Shown piece by piece: positions 1 through 5,062 of a stretch of DNA of 5,062 nucleotides. This DNA comes from an uncultured Methylophaga sp. (GTDB taxonomy: Bacteria > Pseudomonadota > Gammaproteobacteria > Nitrosococcales > Methylophagaceae). A program made the translations under genes and the position numbers. The DNA lies in the NCBI GenBank assembly GCA_946885755.1, contig CAMPHB010000124.1:1-5062 (forward strand), given 5' to 3'. Numbering within the stretch: the stretch's first letter is position 1; every line of letters begins with the position of its first letter. A model generated the notes under the pieces. That model was not told where the DNA came from. It saw nothing but the letters and a program-made list of their open reading frames with translations, and made no database searches.

Positions 1-1
1 T

Positions 2-1501
2 CTGACTACTTACTGCCTTGGCTGGATCGCCCGTAATGTCATCAAAACACTGCGTGAAGAAATGTTTGACCGGCTGCTGACCTTACCGGCCAGTTTTTTT
101 GATCGCAGTACCTCCGGGCAGTTAATGTCGAAATTACTTTATGACGTTGAGCAGGTGGCAGAAGCCGCTACCGACGCTGTACTGGTGCTGATCCGCGACA
201 CACTGACCATCATCGGCCTGATCGCCTGGATGATTTATCTCAATGGTTTGCTGTCGTTAATAATTCTGTTGACCGTCCCGTTTATCGGCCTGTTGGTGTA
301 TCAGATCAGCAGTCGTTTTCGCCGCATCAGTAAATCCATTCAGGATTCCATGGGCGATGTCAGCCATGTCAGCAGTGAAATCATTGAAGGCCACCGTGAG
401 GTGAAAACCTTCGGCAGTCAGGCCTATGAAGCCAAACGCTTTGATAAGGTCAATCAGCTCAACCGCCGCCAGCGCATGAAAAAAATCGCCACCGAAGCCA
501 CCAGCCAGCCGATTATTGAGCTGATTGCCGTGCTGGGGCTGGCGGGCGTGATTTATCTGGCGACACTGCCCAATATGCTGGAAACCATTACCGTCGGCAC
601 ATTTATCTCGTTTATCACCGCGATGTTTATGATCCTGACACCGCTGAAACGGCTGACTAAGCTTAACTCCAAGCTACAGGCCGGTATCGCTGCAGCCGAG
701 AGTATTTTCGGCTTATTGGATCAGCAGGCTGAAACCGATACCGGCACACAAAAATTAGGCCGCGCCAGAGGGGATATTGATTTTCAGCAGGTTGCTTTCA
801 GTTACGACGTGAATAAAGGCAATGTGCTAAATGAGATTAGCTTCTCGGTAAAAGCGGGACAGACTATTGCTTTTGTCGGTCATTCCGGCAGTGGCAAAAC
901 CACTCTGGTCAGTTTATTGCCGCGTTTTTACAACCCCAGCAGCGGCAAAATCCTGATCGATGGTGTGAATGTTATGGATCTGCAACTGGCCGATTTGCGC
1001 CGGCAGATTTCGCTGGTTAACCAACAGGTGATTCTGTTTAATGACAGCATTGCCAACAATATCAGTTACGGCCGCGCCGATATCAGCGAAGCCGACATTA
1101 TCGCTGCAGCCAAAGCCGCCCATGCCTGGGACTTTATTGAACGTCTGCCGCAAGGTTTGCAGACTCAGGTTGGGGAAAACGGTGTGTTACTGTCAGGCGG
1201 TCAGCGCCAGCGGCTGGCGATTGCCCGTGCGCTGCTGCGGGATGCACCCATTCTGATTCTTGATGAAGCCACAGCTTCGCTTGACAGTGAAGCCGAGCGA
1301 CATATTCAAATGGCTCTGGAACAATTGATGCAAAGCCGCACCACGCTGGTTATCGCGCATCGTTTATCCACCATTGAAAAAGCCGATTTAATTGTGGTGA
1401 TGCATAACGGTGTCATTGTCGAAACCGGTACCCATCAAAGTCTGCTGGCAAAAGGCGCACATTATGCAGAGCTGCACCGGCTGCAATTTCAGCAAGGCTG
1501 A
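2..1501 (+). CDS. msbA: MsbA, lipid A-core flippase (ABC transporter), 5' truncated by window
   Basis: Homodimeric inner-membrane ABC exporter that uses ATP to flip core-lipid A from the cytoplasmic to the periplasmic leaflet. The frame is open from base 2, and the 20 residues before the Met at 62 (TTYCLGWIARNV...) continue the match to MsbA, so that Met is internal. About 499 residues are visible; E. coli MsbA has 582, so TM1 and much of TM2 lie outside. Counting from base 2, TM3-TM4 lie at about 68-102, TM5 at about 169-188 and TM6 at about 198-218. The ATPase domain follows with Walker A GHSGSGKTT (bases 878-904), a Q-loop in LVNQQ, signature LSGGQ (1190-1204), Walker B ILILDEA, D-loop SLD and the H-loop His in IAHRLST. 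All ATPase motifs are intact. A related lipid exporter is possible in principle, but lpxK and kdsB downstream support MsbA. The stop TGA shares its A with the lpxK start. Confidence 0.96.
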   Translation: MTTYCLGWIARNVIKTLREEMFDRLLTLPASFFDRSTSGQLMSKLLYDVEQVAEAATDAVLVLIRDTLTIIGLIAWMIYLNGLLSLIILLTVPFIGLLVYQISSRFRRISKSIQDSMGDVSHVSSEIIEGHREVKTFGSQAYEAKRFDKVNQLNRRQRMKKIATEATSQPIIELIAVLGLAGVIYLATLPNMLETITVGTFISFITAMFMILTPLKRLTKLNSKLQAGIAAAESIFGLLDQQAETDTGTQKLGRARGDIDFQQVAFSYDVNKGNVLNEISFSVKAGQTIAFVGHSGSGKTTLVSLLPRFYNPSSGKILIDGVNVMDLQLADLRRQISLVNQQVILFNDSIANNISYGRADISEADIIAAAKAAHAWDFIERLPQGLQTQVGENGVLLSGGQRQRLAIARALLRDAPILILDEATASLDSEAERHIQMALEQLMQSRTTLVIAHRLSTIEKADLIVVMHNGVIVETGTHQSLLAKGAHYAELHRLQFQQG

Positions 1502-2478
1502 TGCATAAGGTGCATTGGCTGACGGCAAGCTGGTATCAAAAAAGTCCGCTGCGCTGGCTTTTATCGCCGCTCAGCGGCTTATTCAGGCTGATTACAGGCG
1601 CGCGGCGTTTTGCTTTTCGGCGTGGCTGGCTAAAAAGTCAGCAACTGCCGGTACCGGTGATCATTGTCGGCAATATTACCGTTGGCGGCAGCGGCAAAAC
1701 GCCGCTGGTGTTATGGCTGGCGCAAACATTAAAACAACAGGGCTGGCGGCCCGGCATTATCAGCCGTGGCTACGGCGGACATGCCAGTGTTTATCCGCTA
1801 ACAGTGACAGATCATATTCGTGCCGAGCAATGTGGTGATGAACCGAAATTACTGGCCCTGCGCAGTCACTGTCCGGTCGTGGTCGCGCCGGATAGGGTTG
1901 CTGCCGGCCGGCAATTACTGGCTGAATTTGATTGTAATGTCATTATCAGTGACGACGGTTTACAGCATTACCGTTTGCAACGCGATCTCGAACTGGTGGT
2001 GGTCGATGCCAGGCAGCAATTTGGCAATGGCTTTTGTCTGCCGGCAGGGCCGCTGCGAGAACCAAAATCACGGTTAAATGACGTTGATTTTGTGATCTGG
2101 CATGGTGAGATAACGGCAGACTGGAGCATGCATTTACAGCTTTGCGATGCCGTCAATCTGCTTGATCAAACACGCCGACCGCTGACCGAATGGCATGGCA
2201 AAACGGTACATGCGGTTGCCGGGATCGGTGACCCATCAAGATTTTTCCGGCAATTACAAAACGCCGGCTTACAGGTCATCGAACATGCTTTTACCGATCA
2301 TCACCACTACACGTCAGCAGATCTTCAGTTCGGAGATACGTTACCGGTGCTGATGACCGAAAAAGATGCGGTAAAATGTCAGATATTCAAAATCGCAAAC
2401 TGCTGGGCCGTGCCTGCTGAGGCCGTCGTCACCGGTGGCCTGGCCGATGCCATTGACCGCCGTTTAAAGGAACAATAA
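1501..2478 (+). CDS. lpxK: Tetraacyldisaccharide 4'-kinase LpxK
   Basis: Membrane-associated kinase that transfers phosphate from ATP to the 4' position of the tetraacyl-disaccharide-1-phosphate precursor, giving lipid IVA, the acceptor for Kdo. At 325 residues it is close to the 328 of E. coli. A hydrophobic, basic N-terminal segment (about residues 16-45, [13 protein letters not shown]...) fits the membrane-binding helix of the family. The P-loop is [12 protein letters not shown] (57-68), followed by SRGYGG (88-93), GDEP (112-115), DDGLQHYRL (151-159, with the conserved DD/H region), PAGPLRE (181-187), [10 protein letters not shown] (240-249), DHHHYT (266-271) and MTEKDAVKC (285-293). All family landmarks are present. 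The ATG overlaps the msbA stop by one base; only a weak AAGG lies upstream (1494-1497, three bases away), so translation probably depends on ribosomes finishing msbA. The stop TAA likewise overlaps the next start. Confidence 0.97.
   Translation: MHKVHWLTASWYQKSPLRWLLSPLSGLFRLITGARRFAFRRGWLKSQQLPVPVIIVGNITVGGSGKTPLVLWLAQTLKQQGWRPGIISRGYGGHASVYPLTVTDHIRAEQCGDEPKLLALRSHCPVVVAPDRVAAGRQLLAEFDCNVIISDDGLQHYRLQRDLELVVVDARQQFGNGFCLPAGPLREPKSRLNDVDFVIWHGEITADWSMHLQLCDAVNLLDQTRRPLTEWHGKTVHAVAGIGDPSRFFRQLQNAGLQVIEHAFTDHHHYTSADLQFGDTLPVLMTEKDAVKCQIFKIANCWAVPAEAVVTGGLADAIDRRLKEQ
2466..2471 (+). promoter_or_regulatory. Ribosome binding site of the Trm112/YcaR-like gene
   Basis: AAAGGA lies inside the last codons of lpxK, six bases before the ATG at 2478. 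It supports that start for a gene that is very short, and it lets ribosomes finishing lpxK restart at once. Confidence 0.65.
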
Positions 2479-2657
2479 TGGATAAAACGCTGCTGGAAAT
2501 TCTTGCCTGCCCGCTATGCAAAAGCGGTGTGCGCTATAACAAAGCCAAACAGGAACTGATTTGTCCGGCTTGCCGGCTGGCCTACCCTATTCGCGATGAT
2601 ATACCGGTAATGCTGAGCGATGAAGCCCGTGAACTGCCTGCCGACGAGGAAATTTAA
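2478..2657 (+). CDS. ycaR: Trm112/YcaR-family small zinc-ribbon protein
   Basis: A 59-residue protein that starts [14 protein letters not shown] and ends PADEEI before a TAA. It aligns along its whole length with E. coli YcaR (60 residues), which sits at the same place between lpxK and kdsB; shared blocks include LLEI-ACP-C, KQELIC, the A(Y/F)P-RD-IPV stretch and the EAR-L-ADE tail. Cysteines 11 and 14 (CPLC) and 29 and 32 (CPAC) form a complete four-Cys set able to bind zinc. E. coli YcaR, as I recall it, lacks the last of these. In eukaryotes and archaea Trm112 proteins activate and stabilise methyltransferases; the role of the bacterial short form next to LPS genes is not established, so a partner-stabilising role is only inference. 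It overlaps lpxK and kdsB by one base each and has a good ribosome binding site. Confidence 0.93.
   Translation: MDKTLLEILACPLCKSGVRYNKAKQELICPACRLAYPIRDDIPVMLSDEARELPADEEI
2646..2652 (+). promoter_or_regulatory. Ribosome binding site of kdsB
   Basis: GAGGAAA lies in the last codons of the zinc-ribbon gene, with its core about six bases before the ATG at 2657. It fixes the kdsB start, which also matches the usual N-terminus of the family (hydrophobic beta strand directly before PAR-ASTRLPGKP). Confidence 0.7.
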
Positions 2658-3412
2658 TGGCTTTCCGGGTTGTTATTCCGGCACGTTTTGCCTCCACCCG
2701 GCTGCCCGGTAAACCACTGCGGAATATTGCCGGCAAGCCCATGATCCAGCATGTTTATGAGCGGGCACTGGAAAGTAATGCCGACAGTGTCATCATCGCC
2801 ACCGACGACCAGCGTATAGCCGATGCGGCGCAGCGTTTTGGCGCCGACGTCTGTATGACCCGTGATGACCATCAGTCAGGAACGGATCGGCTTGCCGAAG
2901 TTGCCTTACTGCGTAAATTTGATCCGGCAGAAATTGTTGTCAATGTACAGGGTGATGAACCCTGTCTGCCTGCACAGTTGATTAATCAGGTGGCCGAGGA
3001 TCTGGCGGAACACAGCAAAGCTGCTATCACCTCTTTGTACAGCCGGCTCGAATCTGCTGAACAGATTTTTGATGCCAATATCGTCAAAGTGCTGGTCGAT
3101 GCGCAGGGTTATGCTTTGTATTTCAGCCGGGCACCGGTGCCATGGTTGCGTGGAGTGTTTGGTGAAAACAAACCGTTGCCTGCTGACTTGCCACATCGCC
3201 GGCATATTGGCCTGTATGCTTACCGGACCAGTTATTTACAGCGTTATGCGGATTTTGCGCCGTGTGCGATTGAACAATGTGAATCACTGGAACAACTGCG
3301 TGCCCTGTACCATGGCAATCGTATTCATCTGACCGAAGCTGCTGTTGCAGCGGGTCATGGTGTGGATACCGAAGCCGATTTAGCGCTGGCAGCCCGGTTA
3401 CTGGGGCAATAA
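2657..3412 (+). CDS. kdsB: CMP-Kdo synthetase (3-deoxy-manno-octulosonate cytidylyltransferase) KdsB
   Basis: Cytoplasmic enzyme that activates Kdo with CTP to give CMP-Kdo and pyrophosphate; CMP-Kdo is the donor for the Kdo transferase WaaA acting on lipid IVA. At 251 residues it matches the family (248 in E. coli). Motifs in order are the nucleotide-binding loop PARFASTRLPGKPL (8-21), ATDD (48-51), the Kdo-specific HQSGTDRLAE (72-81), VQGDEP (97-102, with the magnesium-binding Asp100), YFSRAPVPW (155-163), HIGLYAYR (183-190), ESLEQLRAL (209-217) and GVDTEADL (235-242, Asp237 being the likely second metal ligand). No key residue is missing. It is the last gene of the plus-strand cluster; its final 15 bases are antisense to the end of the convergent 91-residue gene, so no intergenic terminator exists. 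Confidence 0.97.
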   Translation: MAFRVVIPARFASTRLPGKPLRNIAGKPMIQHVYERALESNADSVIIATDDQRIADAAQRFGADVCMTRDDHQSGTDRLAEVALLRKFDPAEIVVNVQGDEPCLPAQLINQVAEDLAEHSKAAITSLYSRLESAEQIFDANIVKVLVDAQGYALYFSRAPVPWLRGVFGENKPLPADLPHRRHIGLYAYRTSYLQRYADFAPCAIEQCESLEQLRALYHGNRIHLTEAAVAAGHGVDTEADLALAARLLGQ

Positions 3413-3673
3413 TTTATCGAGTCCTGCCGCCAATAACTCGGCATGCAACTGGCCTTCACCATCAAACACCGGCAATGTGTAGGTGACCGGCACCGGCCGG
3501 TGACCTTCTCCGTATTGCGTCGGCTGAATATTGCTGTCGGGATCTAACACCTGCAACACCAATTCACGGCCATCAAGCAATTCAATAATTTCACAACGAT
3601 GACGGTGATAAACAATCTGCTTACCAATTAAGGTCAGCAGATCATCACTGGATAAGTTACTTTTCGCTGGCAT
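3398..3673 (-). CDS. Conserved-looking small protein of unknown function, downstream of rne
   Basis: I do not recognise this 91-residue protein. It starts MPAKSNLSSDDLLTLIGK and ends AAGLDKLLPQ. It is soluble-looking, with no signal peptide or membrane segment, one Cys (27) and balanced composition. A short N-terminal helix (about 7-16) is followed by alternating strands (GKQIVYHRHRCEIIELLDG then RELVLQVLD), which resembles a small SH3-like beta barrel; a Pro/Tyr-rich middle (about 50-68) and a final helix (LHAELLAAGLDKLL) follow. That fold is inference only. The start lies inside the 3' end of rne, a 17-base overlap in a different frame, with only a weak purine-rich stretch upstream, which suggests coupled translation from the rne transcript. 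The stop lies 15 bases inside the convergent end of kdsB. Tight packing and ordinary protein-like composition make it more likely a real gene than a chance frame. Confidence 0.75.
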   Translation of the reverse strand: MPAKSNLSSDDLLTLIGKQIVYHRHRCEIIELLDGRELVLQVLDPDSNIQPTQYGEGHRPVPVTYTLPVFDGEGQLHAELLAAGLDKLLPQ

Positions 3674-5062
3674 CAGTTTTCGGGCTCGCTTCAGTCACTT
3701 TAGGTGAATCCTGCTGTTGCGAGTCATTATCTGCCGAAGTGTCATTTTTGGCTACCGTTAGCGCCGAATCAGACGCTGAATCCTGCGTTTTGGCAGGTGA
3801 CCGGCGGCGCCGATTGTGGGTGCTACCGGTAGTGGTTTTTGAACGGCGCGGGGTTTTTGCCGCCGGCACTTTATTACCATCAACTTCCGGTGTATCGGTG
3901 CTGGGCACAACATTACCGTTAACTTCCGGCTCCGGTGTCGGTATCGCGTTGCCATCAATTTCCTGTTTTGCTGGTGGTATCTGATTACCGGCATCTTCAG
4001 CAACCGCCGTGTTAGGGGCGTTTTCCGTATCACTGCGGCCACGACGACGGCGACCACCACGGCGAGAGCGGCGGGCATTATTACTACGGCTGCGCTCACC
4101 ATCAGCGTTAGCGTCATCTTTAACGGCAGTCTCATTATTAGCGCTTGAATCTGCCGGTTTAGCGGCATTATCCGCGTTTTCATTGCGACGCGGCGGCCGC
4201 TGTCGGCCACGCGGTTTATTATTTTCATCAGCGCTTGGTGTATCACCGCTGTCGGCCGGCTTATTGGTCGTGTTTGCCGTGCTGTCGTCACGACGCGGAC
4301 GATTATTACTACGCCGGTTATTATTGCGGCCACCGCGACTACGACGATTGCCGCCACGGTTTTCGGCGTTATCGTCGTTTGACTGGGTCACTTTTTTAGC
4401 CTTTTCTGATGATTTATTGTCGTCAATCTGCGTGCCGGTAAAAACACCCAGCAAGCGCTTCAGCAGACTGGGTTTACGCACAGCTTCAGCAGGTCTATTG
4501 ATAATAGGCGCCGGTGCAGCCGGTGCAATACCGGTGACGGCAGGTTGTTCAAGTGCCGGTTTATCTTTCAGCGCGGCAGGTGTTTCCAGTTCTGGCGCCG
4601 ACACCAACTGATGGCTGGTAGTGCTGCGCTCGGCACCTTCTTTAACGCGCTCAATATCGTAATGCGGCGTTTCCAGATGCGGATTGGGGATCAGCAACAC
4701 CCGGACATTCTGCCGTTTTTCGATGGCATCAATTTGCGGCCGTTTTTCATTGAGGAGGAAAGTGGCCACTGCAACCGGTAATTGCACCACCAGTTGGGTA
4801 ATTTTATCTTTGGTGGCTTCCTCTTCCAGCAACCGTAATACCGCCAGCCCCAATGATTCAACACCACGGACATGGCCAAGACCAGCGCAACGCGGACAGA
4901 CTTCCTGATGGGCATCACCCAAGGCCGGCCGCAACCGTTGTCGTGACATTTCCAGCAGACCGAAACGGGAAATCCGGCCCACCTGCACCCGCGCCCGGTC
5001 GGCTTTAAGGTGTTCACGCAGACGGTTTTCCACTTCACGCTGATGCCGTGTCGGGCCCATAT
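3657..5062 (-). CDS. rne: Ribonuclease E, C-terminal part (5' end beyond the right window edge)
   Basis: Endoribonuclease for mRNA decay and rRNA/tRNA processing, and scaffold of the RNA degradosome. The visible 468 or so residues begin at GPTRHQREVENRL, matching TPVRHQRAVENRL of E. coli RNase E near residue 350, so the start and the S1, 5'-sensor and metal-binding Asp residues are off the edge; the Met at 5060 is internal. Counting from it, ISRFGLLEMSRQRL (30-43) and CPRC (55-58, the zinc-link that joins subunits) are followed by the small domain, ending around HYDIERVKEG (133-142). The rest is a low-complexity tail: Pro/Ala-rich linker, amphipathic helix PSLLKRLLGVFTG (197-209), Arg-rich blocks at 235-257, 284-292, 323-342 and 405-420, and an acidic/polar end. 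The long tail argues for RNase E over RNase G. It appears shorter than the E. coli tail, and I see no obvious copy of the E. coli C-terminal PNPase-binding segment. Confidence 0.95.
   Translation of the reverse strand, partial: MGPTRHQREVENRLREHLKADRARVQVGRISRFGLLEMSRQRLRPALGDAHQEVCPRCAGLGHVRGVESLGLAVLRLLEEEATKDKITQLVVQLPVAVATFLLNEKRPQIDAIEKRQNVRVLLIPNPHLETPHYDIERVKEGAERSTTSHQLVSAPELETPAALKDKPALEQPAVTGIAPAAPAPIINRPAEAVRKPSLLKRLLGVFTGTQIDDNKSSEKAKKVTQSNDDNAENRGGNRRSRGGRNNNRRSNNRPRRDDSTANTTNKPADSGDTPSADENNKPRGRQRPPRRNENADNAAKPADSSANNETAVKDDANADGERSRSNNARRSRRGGRRRRGRSDTENAPNTAVAEDAGNQIPPAKQEIDGNAIPTPEPEVNGNVVPSTDTPEVDGNKVPAAKTPRRSKTTTGSTHNRRRRSPAKTQDSASDSALTVAKNDTSADNDSQQQDSPKVTEASPKTDASEK
3855..4001 (-). 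repeat. Short tandem protein repeat (GN..P) in the RNase E tail
   Basis: Four copies of a degenerate 12-13 residue unit lie between the last large Arg block and the C-terminus of RNase E: DAGNQIP, EIDGNAIP, EVNGNVVP and EVDGNKVP, with the Gly residues at 358, 370, 382 and 395 of the visible frame. Each is followed by a Pro/Ala/Thr-rich spacer. The DNA is also related between copies, especially the two copies carrying TTACC..(T/C)AACTTCCGG on the plus strand, which suggests tandem duplication followed by drift. Its function is unknown; it may be a spacer or a short linear motif for a partner. Confidence 0.7.
4146..4301 (-). repeat. Degenerate 34-residue duplication in the RNase E tail
   Basis: Residues 254-271 and 288-305 of the visible RNase E frame align at an exact 34-residue (102-base) offset: both begin with an RP-R cluster, pass through an Asn/Thr/Ala/Asp linker and end in KPADS. 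The copies occupy bases 4248-4301 and 4146-4199. Similarity is partial, and compositional bias could account for some of it, but the shared KPADS at matched spacing favours an old duplication of one Arg block plus linker. Confidence 0.45.
4434..4472 (-). other. Probable membrane-targeting amphipathic helix of RNase E
   Basis: The segment PSLLKRLLGVFTG is the only hydrophobic stretch in the otherwise polar tail. It places Leu/Val/Phe on one face and Lys/Arg on the other, and lies between the catalytic half and the first Arg-rich block, as the inner-membrane anchor (segment A) does in E. coli RNase E. The position and pattern are seen; the membrane role is inferred from the family. Confidence 0.65.

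Noticed and set aside
62..64. ATG at 62 as the start of the ABC transporter gene.
   Set aside because: The frame is open back to base 2 and the upstream residues continue the MsbA alignment, including the end of TM2; the true start is off the left edge.
1566..1578. Hairpin GCCGC-TCA-GCGGC followed by TTATTC, resembling a weak terminator.
   Set aside because: The stem is only five base pairs, there is no real T-run, and it lies in the conserved N-terminal coding region of lpxK inside an operon.
3758..4357. 199-codon open frame on the minus strand inside rne, rich in Val, Ala and Ile.
   Set aside because: It is a frame-shifted reading of the repetitive RNase E tail, with low-complexity hydrophobic runs and no motif; the overlapping RNase E frame continues to its stop without interruption.
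4009..4611. 200-codon open frame on the plus strand, antisense to rne, rich in Arg and Leu.
   Set aside because: It is the complement of the Arg/Gly/Asn-rich RNase E tail; biased codons there remove stops on the other strand. The composition is not protein-like and the RNase E frame is clearly the real one.
5058..5060. ATG at 5060 (minus strand) as the start of the RNase E gene.
   Set aside because: The sequence here corresponds to the middle of the RNase E catalytic domain (TPVRHQ region), so the Met is internal and the gene continues beyond the right edge.

Overview
The window looks like the chromosome of a Gram-negative gammaproteobacterium. The strongest reason is the gene order msbA, lpxK, a YcaR/Trm112-like gene, then kdsB, which is the lipopolysaccharide cluster known from Escherichia coli. 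The proteins resemble the gammaproteobacterial versions along most of their length. After kdsB the context is not enteric: an RNase E gene and a small unknown gene run towards the cluster on the opposite strand. Base composition is moderate and similar throughout, and nothing suggests horizontal transfer. I cannot name the genus.

Left part (1-3412, plus strand). This is a four-gene operon, cut at its 5' end by the window. It holds the C-terminal six-sevenths of MsbA (lipid A-core flippase), complete LpxK (lipid A 4'-kinase), a complete 59-residue Trm112/YcaR-type zinc-ribbon protein and complete KdsB (CMP-Kdo synthetase). All three junctions are one-base stop/start overlaps (TGATG, TAATG, TAATG), so translation is probably coupled. 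LpxK phosphorylates the lipid A precursor, KdsB activates the Kdo that is attached next, and MsbA flips the finished core-lipid A across the inner membrane.

Right part (3398-5062, minus strand). RNase E enters from the right edge, so the end of its catalytic half (including the CPRC zinc-link) and its whole C-terminal domain are visible. That domain has a probable membrane-binding amphipathic helix, several Arg-rich blocks, a 34-residue duplication and a short tandem GN..P repeat. Its 3' end overlaps by 17 bases a 91-residue protein of unknown function, whose own 3' end overlaps the kdsB 3' end by 15 bases, tail to tail.

There is essentially no non-coding DNA here: every base from 2 to 5062 lies in a supported coding region. 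I saw no RNA gene, mobile element, CRISPR array, clear promoter or intrinsic terminator. The window is mostly ordinary core genome. The points worth a second look are the unknown 91-residue protein, the terminator-free convergent junction and the repeats in the RNase E tail.
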